Positions 39,043 to 50,102 of a stretch of DNA of 64,000 nucleotides are shown in pieces; the first letter of the stretch is position 1, and every line of letters starts with the position of its first letter. The position numbers were made by a program, and so were the translations under genes. The notes beneath the pieces are model-generated. The model searched no databases, had not been told where the DNA came from, and worked only from the letters and a program-made list of their open reading frames with translations. The stretch is from Sugiyamaella lignohabitans (lineage: Eukaryota > Ascomycota > Dipodascomycetes > Dipodascales > Trichomonascaceae): assembly GCF_001640025.1 (NCBI RefSeq), contig NC_031672.1, positions 1,240,001 to 1,304,000 of the forward strand, written 5' to 3'.

Positions 39043-40034
39043 TTATTTGCTGGCCTCCTTGTTGAGGGCTTGGGCCTTGGCGAACTCCTCCTTGAAGGCA
39101 TTGGCGTTGTCGGCGTTGGCAAAACGGATGGCCAGAGTTTGGGCCTCGGGCTCACCTTCACTGATATCAGAGGCAACGTTGTACACCCAACTTCTGTCAC
39201 TGCCGACATTGGGCGACAGCTTGTATTCAGGGTGGATGTAGTGGTTGGCACAGATCTTGAGGGTCTTGTCACGACGCATCACAAGACGGACCTTACCGGT
39301 ATCCTTGTGCTTCAAGAATCTGACATCACCAGTTCCTCTCTCCTTCCACTCCTTGGTGTCCTTGTCGAAACGGAACAACTTAGAACGGCTATAAAACAGT
39401 TAGTATACGTCCGATCGGCACCTAGAATTCATGAACCAACTCCATCTCATCCACAGGGCTTATCTATCCAGTTTCTTCACCTGAGTTCAATCAGAATCAA
39501 GACAGGGATATAACAAAACACAAACAACAATCCAATTCCCTCCAATTGGCACCGCGCTCGACCCCAATCCCCACGTAACTCCCGCGAAGCGGGAGCCAAG
39601 GGGTCTGGGGCGTAGCCCCAGCCGCCGGAGGCAAAACCCCCCTCCCACCAGAAAACTTACATCTTGTAAACAACCTCTTCTTCCTCTTCGTTGGTCTTGA
39701 CCTCGACCTTCTCCATCTTGATTACAGGCTCGAAGTGCACATCGGGGGACTCAGGAGCCTCGTCCTCGTCCTCCTCATCCTTCTTCTTGTCGCTGTCAGC
39801 AGAGGTCTTAGACTCGGCATCGGCAGCAGGCTTGGCTCCACCGAACATGGAGAAAACATTGGTGGTAGCACCAGTGGTAGTGGGCTTGAAAGAGGAACCG
39901 AAAATGGAGGCGGGAGCAGCACCGTCCTTCTTGTCTTCCTCAGTCTTGGTAACAGGCTCCTCAGTCTTAGGAGCAACAGCTTCCTTGACAGCCTCGACCT
40001 TGTCTTCAACGGTCTTCTTAATCTCTTCTGACAT
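39043..40034 (-). CDS. YRB1: Ran-binding protein 1 (RanBP1/Yrb1)
   Basis: Yrb1 stimulates GTP hydrolysis on Ran and releases export complexes at the nuclear pore. Two exons: complement(join(39043..39388,39661..40034)), 239 residues. Exon 1 codes the Lys/Glu/Asp-rich N-terminus and the start of the Ran-binding domain ([12 protein letters not shown]); exon 2 continues as [19 protein letters not shown], with [12 protein letters not shown] and the VGSDRSWVY signature. The 272-nt intron runs from GTAAGT to TACTAACTGTTTTATAG; the join codon is ATC. A GC-rich element lies inside the intron, 28 nt from the donor. The frame would stop without splicing. Confidence 0.94.
39579..39632 (-). repeat. GC-rich hairpin element inside the YRB1 intron
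   Basis: Second hairpin CTCCCGC-GAA-GCGGGAG, a stem variant not seen elsewhere but fully paired. Sense orientation relative to YRB1, 28 nt from the 5' splice site. Confidence 0.96.
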
Positions 40035-41168
40035 GTCTTATGTTGTATGTGTGGTGTATGTATCAGTGCAAGTGTACCAGATCAAGAGACGAGAGTATCA
40101 CTGTTGGTTGGTAATGTTTTCCTTCCCTTTCGTTCCAGTACTGCAAAAAAATCACTGCCGTTGTTTTTTTAACCCCTTAGCTGCCATTAATATTGTGTTG
40201 TCGGGGTGATACCCTAGTCCTTGTGCGGCTTGGGTTTATGGCATCAGTCATGGGTAATTAATATTGCTAGAAAATGGTCATTTTAAGTCTGAGATGATAT
40301 CAGATGTATGAAATAAGATAGTTAGTTGTATATTAGCGATTAAATAGGCAGTTGTGGATTATTTTCTTGTATTCAGACTCGCAATGTGTGGTATTGACGC
40401 TTGCTATGTCAATATGTATAGTAGATATGACCCACAAACCAGGACTTCAAGAAGAACAGAGATAAAGTGTGAGAATACTAATATATAAATAGATAAAAGG
40501 GCAAAAATAAACTTATCAAACAGACAGAGTGAATAAATAATTATGTAATAGAGACTGCAAAATAAAATAGAAGTCTGTGTCAAGAATAAATAATAGTGTA
40601 GAACTAGTTAATTACAGATGTGCATGTACCTTACTGGCAGCTTAGTTTCGGAAATCTCAGGGGTACTGCAGCTACAGTGTCATTTTTCAGTAGGCTCTTT
40701 ATTTCAATATCAAAAAACAAAACAAAGAGATTCTGAGGTTATTTTTCAGTTTCCTTGCTCATCAGATCATGAATCATCTTCTTACAAGTGAACTCGAGCT
40801 GGGTATTTCCATTTCCACAAGTTCGTTTCACCCAGAGAGCGTGGCTGACTGTCGTTATTCCAGTGATTTCCGCACCCAAAACCTCATCTAAAATATTTGG
40901 ACCTCTCCTACACCTCTCAATCGACAACCCCACGGTCCTAGCAGCTCCGCGAAGCGGAGCACAACGGGGTCTGGGGCATAGCCCCAGCCGCCGGAGGCAG
41001 GCCCCGTTCCCCATAGTAACCCCCCTCACCCGCTGCCGCGCATGTAGCCAGTATTACCCGGCGCACATGCTGTAAGCATGGATAGCTCGAGCTGGAGAGA
41101 GTAGTGATATAATAATAAGCAGAGGACGAAGATAACGAACGACATCAATCACAAACGCCACAAACACA
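40035..41168. other. Divergent intergenic region between YRB1 and PRE2
   Basis: About 1.13 kb, AT-rich on the left. It contains one GC-rich element (40944-40998). A 96-codon ORF on the − strand (40739-41029) runs through the element and has an unrecognised 66-residue remainder; it is not called as a gene. Confidence 0.55.
40944..40998 (-). repeat. GC-rich hairpin element, single copy
   Basis: Second hairpin GCTCCGC-GAA-GCGGAGC; large hairpin loop changed to ATA (GGGGC-ATA-GCCCC). It lies between divergent genes, 171 bp before the PRE2 ATG. Confidence 0.94.
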
Positions 41169-42220
41169 ATGGATGTCATTTCACGTAAATACTCGCGGGC
41201 CCTGCCGGGTGACTCGCAGACGGGTGTAGAGTCGTATGACGAGCTCAATTCGGCTGCTCACACACTCGCCCCGTCAATTGCTGCTCCCCCAATCTCGAAT
41301 GTAAGTACCAGTCGCCACTTGGCAGTGAATGACATCAGAAGAGCGTCAATCCAGTCAATTCACGAGTTTCTTGTCATGAATCATTGGATTTAGATCTATT
41401 CAGAACTGGATTGATAGTGTCAGATATGAATGAATCCAGAATTGAGGTTAATTGGATCGATTTAGTGGCGTTGACGAGATACTAACAGGTGGACCAGCCA
41501 GCAGCGTTCCTGCGTGCTCATACGGATGATGCCACGAATCCCGACTGTAAAATCAAGATTGCTCACGGTACAACCACACTGGCATTCCGATTTCAAGGAG
41601 GAATTGTCGTTGCCGTCGATTCGCGAGCCACTGCCGGTAACTGGATTGCATCGCAGACCGTCAAGAAAGTGATTGAAATCAACCCGTTTTTACTGGGAAC
41701 AATGGCCGGTGGTGCAGCCGACTGTCAGTTCTGGGAGACCTGGCTGAATACCCAGTGTCGATTACACGAACTACGAAACAAAGAGAGAATCAGCGTGGCG
41801 GCTGCGTCGAAGATTCTCGCCAACCTGACATACAGTTATAAAGGAGCCGGTCTATCAATGGGTACCATGATTTGTGGATACACCAAACGAGAAGGACCAG
41901 CTATTTTCTACGTTGACAGTGACGGCGAGCGATTACAAGGAGATCTATTCTGTGTTGGATCTGGTCAGACTTTCGCCTACGGAGTTCTCGACAAGAACTA
42001 TAAATGGGAGCTGACGGTTGAAGAGGCGCTGGATCTCGGCAAACGAAGCATTCTCGCCGCCACCCACCGAGACGCATACAGTGGAGGCTCGGTCAACCTG
42101 TACCATGTCACCGAACAGGGCTGGGTGTACCACGGCAACTACGACGTCGGTACCGAGCTCTGGGACGCCAAAGACCGCGAGCAGTCGTTCAACCACATCG
42201 TCACCTCGATCCCCTCGTAG
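41169..42220 (+). CDS. PRE2: 20S proteasome subunit beta-5 (chymotrypsin-like), Pre2
   Basis: Two exons: join(41169..41300,41489..42220), 287 residues, the same as in S. cerevisiae. Exon 1 codes the propeptide start ([14 protein letters not shown]). The 188-nt intron runs from GTAAGT to GATACTAACAG. The propeptide ends in KIKIAHG, and the mature enzyme would begin at Thr72 (TTTLAFRFQ). Catalytic Lys and Asp lie in [10 protein letters not shown] and nearby, and [11 protein letters not shown] and [12 protein letters not shown] are conserved. The first in-frame ATG was chosen. Converges on FHL1. Confidence 0.96.
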
Positions 42221-42259
42221 ATTATCTATTTCTTATCCTTTATTCTTTTTCCCGGGTCT

Positions 42260-42412
42260 GCCTCCGGCGGCTGGGGCTCCGCCCCAGACCCTGGTTGCTC
42301 CTCTCGCTCCGCTCGAGTCGTTTCGTCGACGGTGCCTGGTTCGTGTACGCCCGACTCGAGCGGAGCGAGAGGAGCAACCAGGGTCTGGGGCGGAGCCCCA
42401 GCCGCCGGAGGC
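42260..42412. repeat. Inverted pair of GC-rich elements between PRE2 and FHL1
   Basis: Forward arm 42260-42322, 40 bp after the PRE2 stop; reverse arm 42350-42412, 106 bp from the FHL1 stop. The variable loop base is C in one arm and G in the other, so the arms match. Outside the core, CCCGGGTCT and AGACCCGGG pair too, making arms of over 70 bp. Confidence 0.97.
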
Positions 42413-42517
42413 AGACCCGGGGAGAAGGAAGAAAATAAAATAATAATTACATGTCGTGTGTCGAAGCACGTTGACAAAAATATATAGGTCATAAATTCGT
42501 TTCACTATAGGGTGGTA

Positions 42518-45500
42518 TCAGCCGCTTTTGGGCGCTTTGATGGCCGAGGTGTCGAGTGTTTCTAGGGGCTCGTCCGACGGCCGTTTGGGGAGCGAGGATG
42601 TGGTGGGGCCGGTGGCTGCAGTTGATGGTGAACTGGCAGACGTCGCATTGAGTTTGCTGGCGTGTGCTCGGAGCTGCTCGAGTGCTGCTTTCATGCTGGG
42701 AGACGGGTTGCTGATTTTGCTGGCTTGTGCCAGCAGTTGTGCAATGGTCGCAGCAGACGGTTTCGCTGCTGGTTTAGCAGGGGCAGCAGATGCCGTTGTG
42801 GCTGTTGTAGGAGCAGAAGACACGGGAGGAGCAGGTGCTGACACAGGTGTTGCAACAGCAGCAGCAGCAGCAGCAGCAACAGGGGGTTGAACTGGGGTCG
42901 TGGATGTTGGATTTTCAGCCAGACCGTTGGATAGAGTGTTGACAGAGGGGGCTGTAGATGTGTTCTGTGGAGCTGGTGACTCGAAAGGAGTCTGTGTGAG
43001 ATCCACAGATGTTGGTGGAGGAGCAGAAACCGGGACTGAAGTTACAGCAGGAATTGTTGCAGAAGAAACTGGTGTGCTCGTAGCTGGAGGTAACTGTGTG
43101 TTACTAACAGGAGCAACAGCAACAGGTGTTACAGGTACGGTATCAGCTGCAGCAGTACTGGTAGCAGTTGGTGCAACAGGTGCTGAACTGGTTGGAGCAG
43201 TAGTAGCAGTAGATGTGGCTGGTGCCGAGGGTCCAGCAGCAGGAGATTTCTTTTTAGCCATAGCTGCCAGTGCTGTTTGTAGAAGCTGAGTGAGTTGAGC
43301 AGGGTTCTTTCCATTCAACAGCGAAGAGATGCTGTTGGCTCCTCCTGTCTTTACAGCTTGTGCAATTGCTACAGCCAGGGCATTAGTCAGAAGTTGCGAG
43401 TTGGCTCCGGTGCCAATACCCATACTTTGAATCTGTGTTTGTATCTTTTGTTGTAACACTCCTAATGCCTTGATTGTGTCAGGTGCTAATGATAAACCTG
43501 CTGATTGTACTGCTGCTACTGTAGCATTGGATTTATTAGCACTCGAACCAGCATTTGCACCACCAGCAGGAACTGGAGTTGACGATATCGTCGAGTTGGA
43601 CTGACCAGCATTCCCAGCTTGATAGAATTTCGATGGTTGAACTCTCATTTGTGGTACTGATGTAGACTGTTTGAGAGATGGAGTCTGTCCAGGAGCTTGG
43701 GTGGTCATATTGACATTACCCTGTTGTTTAGGTGGTTTGGCCATTCGGAATGTATTCTGACCAGCTGCTAGAGATGGTTGTACTAATGGAGTAGTGGTAC
43801 CACTGCTAGTAGAGCTATTAGCACCACTGGAGTTGGCACCTCCTCGACTCAAGGCTGCTTGACGTTGCAGATTAGCAGCCAATTGGGCCTGAATACTATT
43901 TGGAGATGGTGAAACTGGTGCTCCTGATCCACTGGCCCTGGTATATTCTGTAAAACTGGCCTGTCTACCTTGTGTACCACCCGGTAGAATCCGTGTAGAT
44001 CCAGACAGTGGTCTATTGCCATTTCCACCAGCAGCATTGCCAGATGAGCCAATACCAAGCGATTCTCGAGTCATTTCCGAGTAATTCGCATGATACGTGC
44101 CATCACCAGTTCTATTAATCTCGATTTCTCTCGCCAGTTCAGCAATAGACTTTTGTTTTTTCGGTTGTTGTAGCTGCTGCTGTAACAACTGTAATTGTTC
44201 GTCAGTAGTCGCATTGAGGATATTATTGATTTCATTTTGCTGTTGTTGCAACTGTAATTGTTGTAATTGTAACTGTTGTTGCTGCTGTTGCTGTTGAAGC
44301 TGTTGTTGCTGTTGACGAGCTGCCTGTTGAGCAGCCTGAATAGCGGCTGCTTTGCTCTTGGCAGCAGCAGCCTTCTTTTTCTGTCGTTCTTTTTCCAAAA
44401 AGTACTCTTCATCAATACCCCACAGCCATCCCTTGCCTTCTTTCGACACTTTTCTAAACGCCTTATTCGAAGACAGGTTGTGACGCACCGAGTTCTGCCA
44501 TCCATGAGGACAGTATTCGTAGTACGGGAAGATTTCCTGAATCGCTTTATAAATATCCGACAGCGATAGTCCTGTCAGAGGAGCTCTTGACCGCAAAGCT
44601 GTTGCAATCAAATGTGAGTATGAGTGCTGGGGTTTTTCTCGATATTCTTCGGGGATTTCTTCTGGCAAGTATTCTCTCCGGACCTTTTTCTTCGACTTTC
44701 CCGTCGAACCAGACCCGTTAGTACCGCCAACTTCCCCTAACAAATCGCCCCCAGCGAGCAAGCTGCCTACAGCAGCCTCGCCAATGACTCCACTGGTAGC
44801 CTGAATAAGTTCCTGAGCAAACTGCGGGTCGATATTCGCGTCCAAACTCGCTGCCTCATCAATGGCCTTCAACTGGGCATCAATCTCCTGCCCCGTCGTC
44901 GTCTGTGGCATCGCCACTGGCGTCGCTGGCGAGCCCACACCCGACTTGCTCGCCGACTCCGCCATTTTCTCGCCCACCGGCTCCGATGTCTCTCTCACCC
45001 CATCTTCCAAAGACAGTGCTTCCGTCGCACTCGCCGCCTCATTCGCTGCACCGTCACCCTCGGCGCTCTCTCCACTGATGCCCAAAACCGACGGTAGCAC
45101 AAACGTGAACGGGATCTGGCCGATCTGGACCTTGGTTCTGTTTCTGTTAGTGACACACGCTCGGTGGGTGTGTGCCTCCGGCGGCTGGGGCTCCGCCCCA
45201 GACCCTGGCTGCTCCTCTCGCTTCGCTCGAGTCGGGCGTATACGAACCTGGCACCGTCGACGGAACGACTCGAGCGCAGCGAGAGGAGCAACCAGGGTCT
45301 GGGGCGGAGCCCCAGCCGCCGGAGGCATGCCCCCAGAAGTAACTTACCCGTCACTGAGTGGAACAGTAGACCCGGTTTCAACGAAGACATCGCCGACAAA
45401 GGCGCCGTTGCGGCCCATGACGGATAGTTCGAAGCGTTGGGTGCCGAAGTTGTAGAAGATTTTGGCGTGTTTTCGGGAAATGGCTTTGGCAGGCCCCAGG

Positions 45501-46306
45501 TGGACATCGACCATGCCGGTGCCGTTTTCTGCTCGCCGGCCAAGGATTACTTGCAGTGTTTGCACGTAGAATGTGAACGATTCGAAGTCGAGTCGTGCGT
45601 AGGCCGATACTCGGGCCGATTCATCGATGTCTAGCTCGTTATTGTTGTGGTTGTTGGTTGAATTGTCTCCGGTAGGATGTATCGTTGACCCCGTGGTAAT
45701 GGCGTTTGCCGCTGATAGTTCGGATGAGGTCGTATTCGGGTTGGTGTTAGAACCGGATTCGGTTTTCACTTGTGCTTGGCTGCTGGCAAATGTCAGTGGA
45801 AACGAGGATGGAGATCCCAGAGTCGAGAACGCTCCAGACCCAGCGGCCTCGCGGTCTCGGATGCTGCTGGGGGTTTCTGGAGGCATGGATGATGCTCGTC
45901 CTGGCAGTATTAACGTACTTCCCAGTCCGTTATTCAGACTCATGGAGTTTCCATCTAAAGATCTTTCTAAAGTAGGTTTTCGAACCTCGGTCAGTGGATC
46001 GAGCAGACTCGCTATTAGAGACGACGGCAGTGTTCTATCGTTCTTAGGTGTCGCGAATATATCCATATTCGACGCCCCACTACTAGAACTGCCACCACTG
46101 CCCGCTTGGTTCAGAATATTATTGCCTGTAAGATTCGACTCGTGACCAGATCCAGCATCTGGTGCTGCTCCGGGAGGAGGAAGCATGCCAAACGCGTCAT
46201 GTTCCAGCTTGATATTCTCATAGCCCGTAGGGGTATGGCTCATACTCCGCACAGCGTCCGAGGGATCTCGAAGAGGAGATCCCGAGCCTGGTGACGCTGT
46301 GCTCAT
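42518..46306 (-). CDS. FHL1: Forkhead transcription factor with FHA domain (Fhl1-like)
   Basis: Fhl1 binds ribosomal protein gene promoters and recruits Ifh1 or Crf1 through its FHA domain. Two exons: complement(join(42518..45143,45348..46306)), 1194 residues. The FHA domain spans the junction (about 228-350): YVQTLQVILGRR, ISRKHAKIFYN and GRNGAFV in exon 1, then QIGQIPFTFVLP in exon 2. The forkhead is at ~488-575 (HSYSHLIATALRSR, WQNSVRHNLSSNKAF), followed by a Gln-rich stretch (~586-634) and a long Ala/Ser/Thr/Pro C-terminus. The 204-nt intron ends CACTAACAG and holds an element pair. Confidence 0.9.
45174..45326. repeat. Inverted pair of GC-rich elements inside the FHL1 intron
   Basis: Forward arm 45174-45239, reverse arm 45266-45326, 21 nt from the 5' splice site and 30 nt from the acceptor. 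Removing the pair would leave an intron of 51 nt, the size of the element-free short introns here. Confidence 0.97.
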
Positions 46307-47295
46307 AACCCAAAGAGTTTTTGTGTGTCAGTGAGAGCGCAAACCTGCGAAGCAATGTGTGCTGCTGCTGCTAAACAAACCAGAACACAAACACAGTTGC
46401 AAAACGCCAAAAACAGAGGTGGTTTCTGATATAAATAATTACCGTGGCTGTCACCAAACAGGTACGACAGTCAAATCAGTCTTGAAATACGGACTCTTGA
46501 TATCTGAGATTGTGTCTTTGTGAACTTTCATGGAACGCGTTCCACAGTGGTTCGATCAAGTGGTGAGCTCACTTCAAACTGCACAATAATTAATTTCGCG
46601 AGTCAACTGGAACCTGTGATTATACCAGTAATATCCAGTCAGTACACACCGGTTCACAGCTTATCCAAAAGTCCCAAAAAGAACCACAAAAACAATCCGT
46701 CTCCAACTGCGTCGGACGTCGATGCTATTTATTTCCGTCTCAAACGAGCCGCCTCGCTGCCAATATATGCACATATAATCCTCCTCAGATATATATTTTC
46801 ATGATTATCAACCCGGCATTTCTCCGCCCCACCGTTTTCACACTTATGCACACGCGCACGCGGCTGTCCCACCAGGGTCCAACAGGGTTCACAGACCCTG
46901 CCTCCGGCTCAGGGGGTGGTTTTCGGGGGTTTGGTGCTGCCTCCGGCGGCTGGGGCGCTGCCCCAGACCCCGCTGTGCTTGCTTCGCAAGCGGTTTGGGG
47001 GATGGGGATGTGGCCTCCGGCGGCTGGGGCTCCGCCCCAGACCCCGTTGTGCTTGCTTCGCAAGCAATTGAGACTCGGGGGCTTGTGTCTATTGGGGAAT
47101 ATCACTCAGGAGTCACTCACTGGGGCCTGTGTCTTTTGGGGAATAAAACCCAGGGGTCACTCACTGGATCCAGCCTGTCCCGGGTCCCCACGCCCGACTC
47201 GAGCGAAGCGAGAGGAGCAGCGGGGTCTGGGGCGGAGCCCCAGCCGCCGGAGGCAGTCCGCCTCCCCCAGAAAGAAAGAAGAAAGAATAAATAAT
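46307..47295. other. Intergenic between FHL1 start and kinase stop
   Basis: About 990 bp. The left half should contain the FHL1 promoter. The right half holds a cluster of GC-rich arms (46939-47254) and a direct repeat of ~35 bp sharing CACTGGGGCCTGTGTCTTTTGG-like text at 47095-47165. No ORF is supported. Confidence 0.55.
46900..47254. repeat. GC-rich element cluster: a fragment, two forward arms and one reverse arm
   Basis: Fragment 46900-46910 (only GCCTCCGGCTC). Forward arms 46939-46991 and 47013-47065 have the GCTTGC-TTC-GCAAGC hairpin; the reverse arm 47191-47254 has the CTCGAGCGAAGCGAG type and ends 42 bp from the kinase stop. The first forward arm has the loop GCT in the large hairpin. 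Confidence 0.95.
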
Positions 47296-48858
47296 TTACA
47301 GAGAGCAGAGCGAGGCCTTGATTTCGGCGAGCGGTGCACGGGTAACGAGGAAGGAGGTCAGGGTCGGTCGGATGGTGGTGAGTCGGAGGTTGTCTTCGGG
47401 GGAACAGGCTTGGAGGGCAGCGCCTTTGCGAGCCCACATTAGTTTTTGGGTGACGTGTTTGACGGCGCTGCTGAATGGTTCGCTGCCCGTAGCGAAGTTG
47501 AGGAGTGTGAGGCCGAGGGAGTAGGCATCGGTTGAGAAGTTGGGCATGCTGAGGTCGGGTGAGTTCGGCGGTTGAAGCAGTTCGGGCGCTGAGAATTGCA
47601 TGGCAAAGGCGCCAAATGAAAGGCTTTTATGAGTGGTTGGACTGGAGTTGGAGTTGTAGTCGCTGGTCTGGATTGACGAGGTAGCAGTGGTGGTGGAGGA
47701 GTTGAGTTCGCTGTCGGTTTGGGCTGATGAAAAGTCTCCGATATGTGCATTCAGGTTCTCGTCGAGAAGGATGTTGTCTGGTTTGATGTCGCAATGGACA
47801 ATCTGTTTGGATTGAAGAAACAGAAGCCCGTCGATGAGTTGTGATGCCCATTTCTTCCATAATGCGAATCCGATAAACGGATCGGTAAACGAAATGAATG
47901 ACGATGCTTCGCTAGAAGTATTAATATTATTAGAGGGCGAAAATGGATCGAAGGTCGACAGAAACGTTTGACAGGTTTGTTGGTATACTTTCATAGCTAT
48001 GCCGGTGAGAGACACATCGTCCAGTGTGGTCTCGACTATTCCGTAGAAGGATATGATTCCTGGAATTGACGTGGATGTGTCTTCATAGACAAGTGAGAGA
48101 ATGGCTGCCTCGTGCCGTATTAGAGCGCCTTGAGCATTGTTTTTGGGAATTTTCACAGCAAAAACTTGGCCAGTTACTGGGTCAGGTTGAGATAAGACCG
48201 TTTTACAGAAGTTTCCGGTTCCAAGCAGGTTGATTTCAGCAGACCCACCAGGATTGTTGACCTGTGCTGGATATGTGCTTCCAAACGCACTGATATCCAG
48301 TACTCGAGGGTATGTGATTAATGGAGCAGTAGGTTCGTATGGCAATGAGAGGTTGAACAAACCCGAATCTACTGGTACATCGGCCATAGACACTTTGGGC
48401 TGGATATGTACATTATGCGAAGAGCGTTGTGACGATGTTCGAGACAGAGTTGATTTTGAAAACGGGAGGGGTATTAAGTCGTCATGGTCGTTATATAAGG
48501 GGCTGGACAGTATTAATGGAATTGGGTCGTGGTTTCGGAAATGTGAACTTGAGTTTGGGGTCACTGGAGACTCTGGACCTGGCGAAGAGTTGGAGTTTGG
48601 TGACCCGGGTGAAAATGGTGGAGACGATTTACTGCGAAAAGGCGGTGTTCTTGGTGTTTCTAATCGAAGAGGCGATGTGCTTTTAACGTAGACCGAACTA
48701 CTACCAGTGCTACCAGTAGTGCTACTAGTAGAACTAGGTACCGTTTGTACATCAATAGACGGTCTCATGTTGATAGGTACACTAGTCTCTGCTTCTAGTT
48801 GGTCTTCCCGACCAGTATTTGGGCCATTTGAGCCAGTCGTGGTCTTGTATTCTGACAT
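47296..48858 (-). CDS. Protein kinase with non-canonical HCD and DFS motifs
   Basis: 520 residues. The N-terminal ~190 residues are Ser/Pro/Thr-rich and probably disordered. The kinase domain starts with LLGTGNFCKTVLS (Gly-rich loop), then FAVKIPK (catalytic Lys). The catalytic loop reads IVHCDIKPDNILL, with Cys in place of the Arg of HRD, and the Mg motif is GDFSSAQ, with Ser in place of the Gly of DFG. A Ser/Asn-rich insertion of ~35 residues follows. APE is replaced by SAPELL. The catalytic Lys, Asp and Mg-Asp are all present, so activity is plausible. Subfamily uncertain; it recalls the Isr1 group. ATG at 48858. Confidence 0.8.
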   Translation of the reverse strand: MSEYKTTTGSNGPNTGREDQLEAETSVPINMRPSIDVQTVPSSTSSTTGSTGSSSVYVKSTSPLRLETPRTPPFRSKSSPPFSPGSPNSNSSPGPESPVTPNSSSHFRNHDPIPLILSSPLYNDHDDLIPLPFSKSTLSRTSSQRSSHNVHIQPKVSMADVPVDSGLFNLSLPYEPTAPLITYPRVLDISAFGSTYPAQVNNPGGSAEINLLGTGNFCKTVLSQPDPVTGQVFAVKIPKNNAQGALIRHEAAILSLVYEDTSTSIPGIISFYGIVETTLDDVSLTGIAMKVYQQTCQTFLSTFDPFSPSNNINTSSEASSFISFTDPFIGFALWKKWASQLIDGLLFLQSKQIVHCDIKPDNILLDENLNAHIGDFSSAQTDSELNSSTTTATSSIQTSDYNSNSSPTTHKSLSFGAFAMQFSAPELLQPPNSPDLSMPNFSTDAYSLGLTLLNFATGSEPFSSAVKHVTQKLMWARKGAALQACSPEDNLRLTTIRPTLTSFLVTRAPLAEIKASLCSL

Positions 48859-50037
48859 CTTAATCCGAATTATTCTTTCGTTATTGAAGTTAACCTTGGT
48901 CTCAAACAGAGTCTAATATGTAGTATAAACCACCTGAATCCACTAGTGATTTAACAGGCTAGACCTCTAGACCAGAATATTTCAGCTAGAGCTAGTGTCA
49001 CCAAACCAAGGCGAAAGGACTAATAGGATCGATGTAACCGGTAAATATTTTTGAATAGACGGACCAGTCCGGAGTTGAAATTATAATCTCAGTGAATAAT
49101 ATCAGATCTAATCAACAAGTCAAAATATACAAGCTAAGATTACAGAGCTGAATCCAGGTTACCAGTTTTACTGGCTTTACCAGCTTGTACCGGTTTTATA
49201 CTCAGTCTGATAGTCAGAAAGTCAATTTGAAACCCAGTCTGACACCAGTGTCTGTCCTCTTCAGTTAGTCTATTTAAATAATAAACCATCTCAGAACACC
49301 AAACTTACTCCACAATAAAAAACACACTACTAAACTTCAGAGAAAGCAAATATTTCTCCCAGTACCTAACTCACCTGAGTCACTTGTCGCTAGCACCAGA
49401 CAGAAGGCACGCGTGGATCTAATACCTCTGATCTTTCCCAGACAACGACGAAGTTTGAATTTCACCCCACTCTGACACACTGTGATATATCTCTGAAAAA
49501 CTGTAACACTAGCAGTTTGCCCCAAAAGCAACGCAACGATCTTTTATACTGGAATGACCAATACCAGATCTACTAAGACTAAACCCAAGTACTAACCAAC
49601 TAAGAAAAAAAATTTAGTTAGCGTAGTTTGTGTCGATGGATGGATGCATCGACCCAACCGGCAGATGATATACTTTTTTTTGGCCTGCCTGCCTGACGCT
49701 CCGACAGACGCTCGACTACTGATAATTCCTTCTAAGGCATATTCCATACCTGTAAAAGACCACTTGCAGCTGCACCTGGAGTTTAACCTCCCAATCTCAG
49801 TCCCACTTGCATGCTTCCTTACAACCTTTTAACATTGGGTCTGCAGAAACCCACCTCTGATATGCGAGCTTGACCTACTTTTCTCTGCACCACCGTGCAT
49901 CCTCCCAAACCAATCCCCCCAAACCTCGCTGTCCGTGCACCGCTTTATCGTGCATCTCCTCAAAATCGTGCATCTGCTGCTTCTCAAATTCCCTGCTTGG
50001 AATGTGCGACCGTGCGGTGCCGTGGGGGACCGGTGCT

Positions 50038-50102
50038 GCCTCCGGCGGCTGGGGCTCCGCCCCAGACCCTGGTTGCTCCTCTCGCTTCGCTCGAGTCGGG
50101 CG
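50038..50102 (+). repeat. GC-rich hairpin element, forward, single
   Basis: CTCGCT-T-CGCTCGAG type ending TCGGGCG. Lies over 1 kb from either start codon and near no gene 3' end. Confidence 0.95.

Noticed and set aside
42018..42505. Several ORFs of 80-140 codons around the PRE2/FHL1 gap
   Set aside because: They consist of PRE2 shadow frame plus the GC-rich element translated in both directions.
44276..44569. Leu/Cys-rich ORF on the + strand
   Set aside because: Antisense of the Gln-rich stretch and forkhead region of FHL1.
45344..46306. Separate FHA-domain gene next to a separate forkhead gene
   Set aside because: Canonical splice sites and a fused branch/acceptor join the two ORFs in frame and complete the FHA domain, so they are one FHL1 gene.
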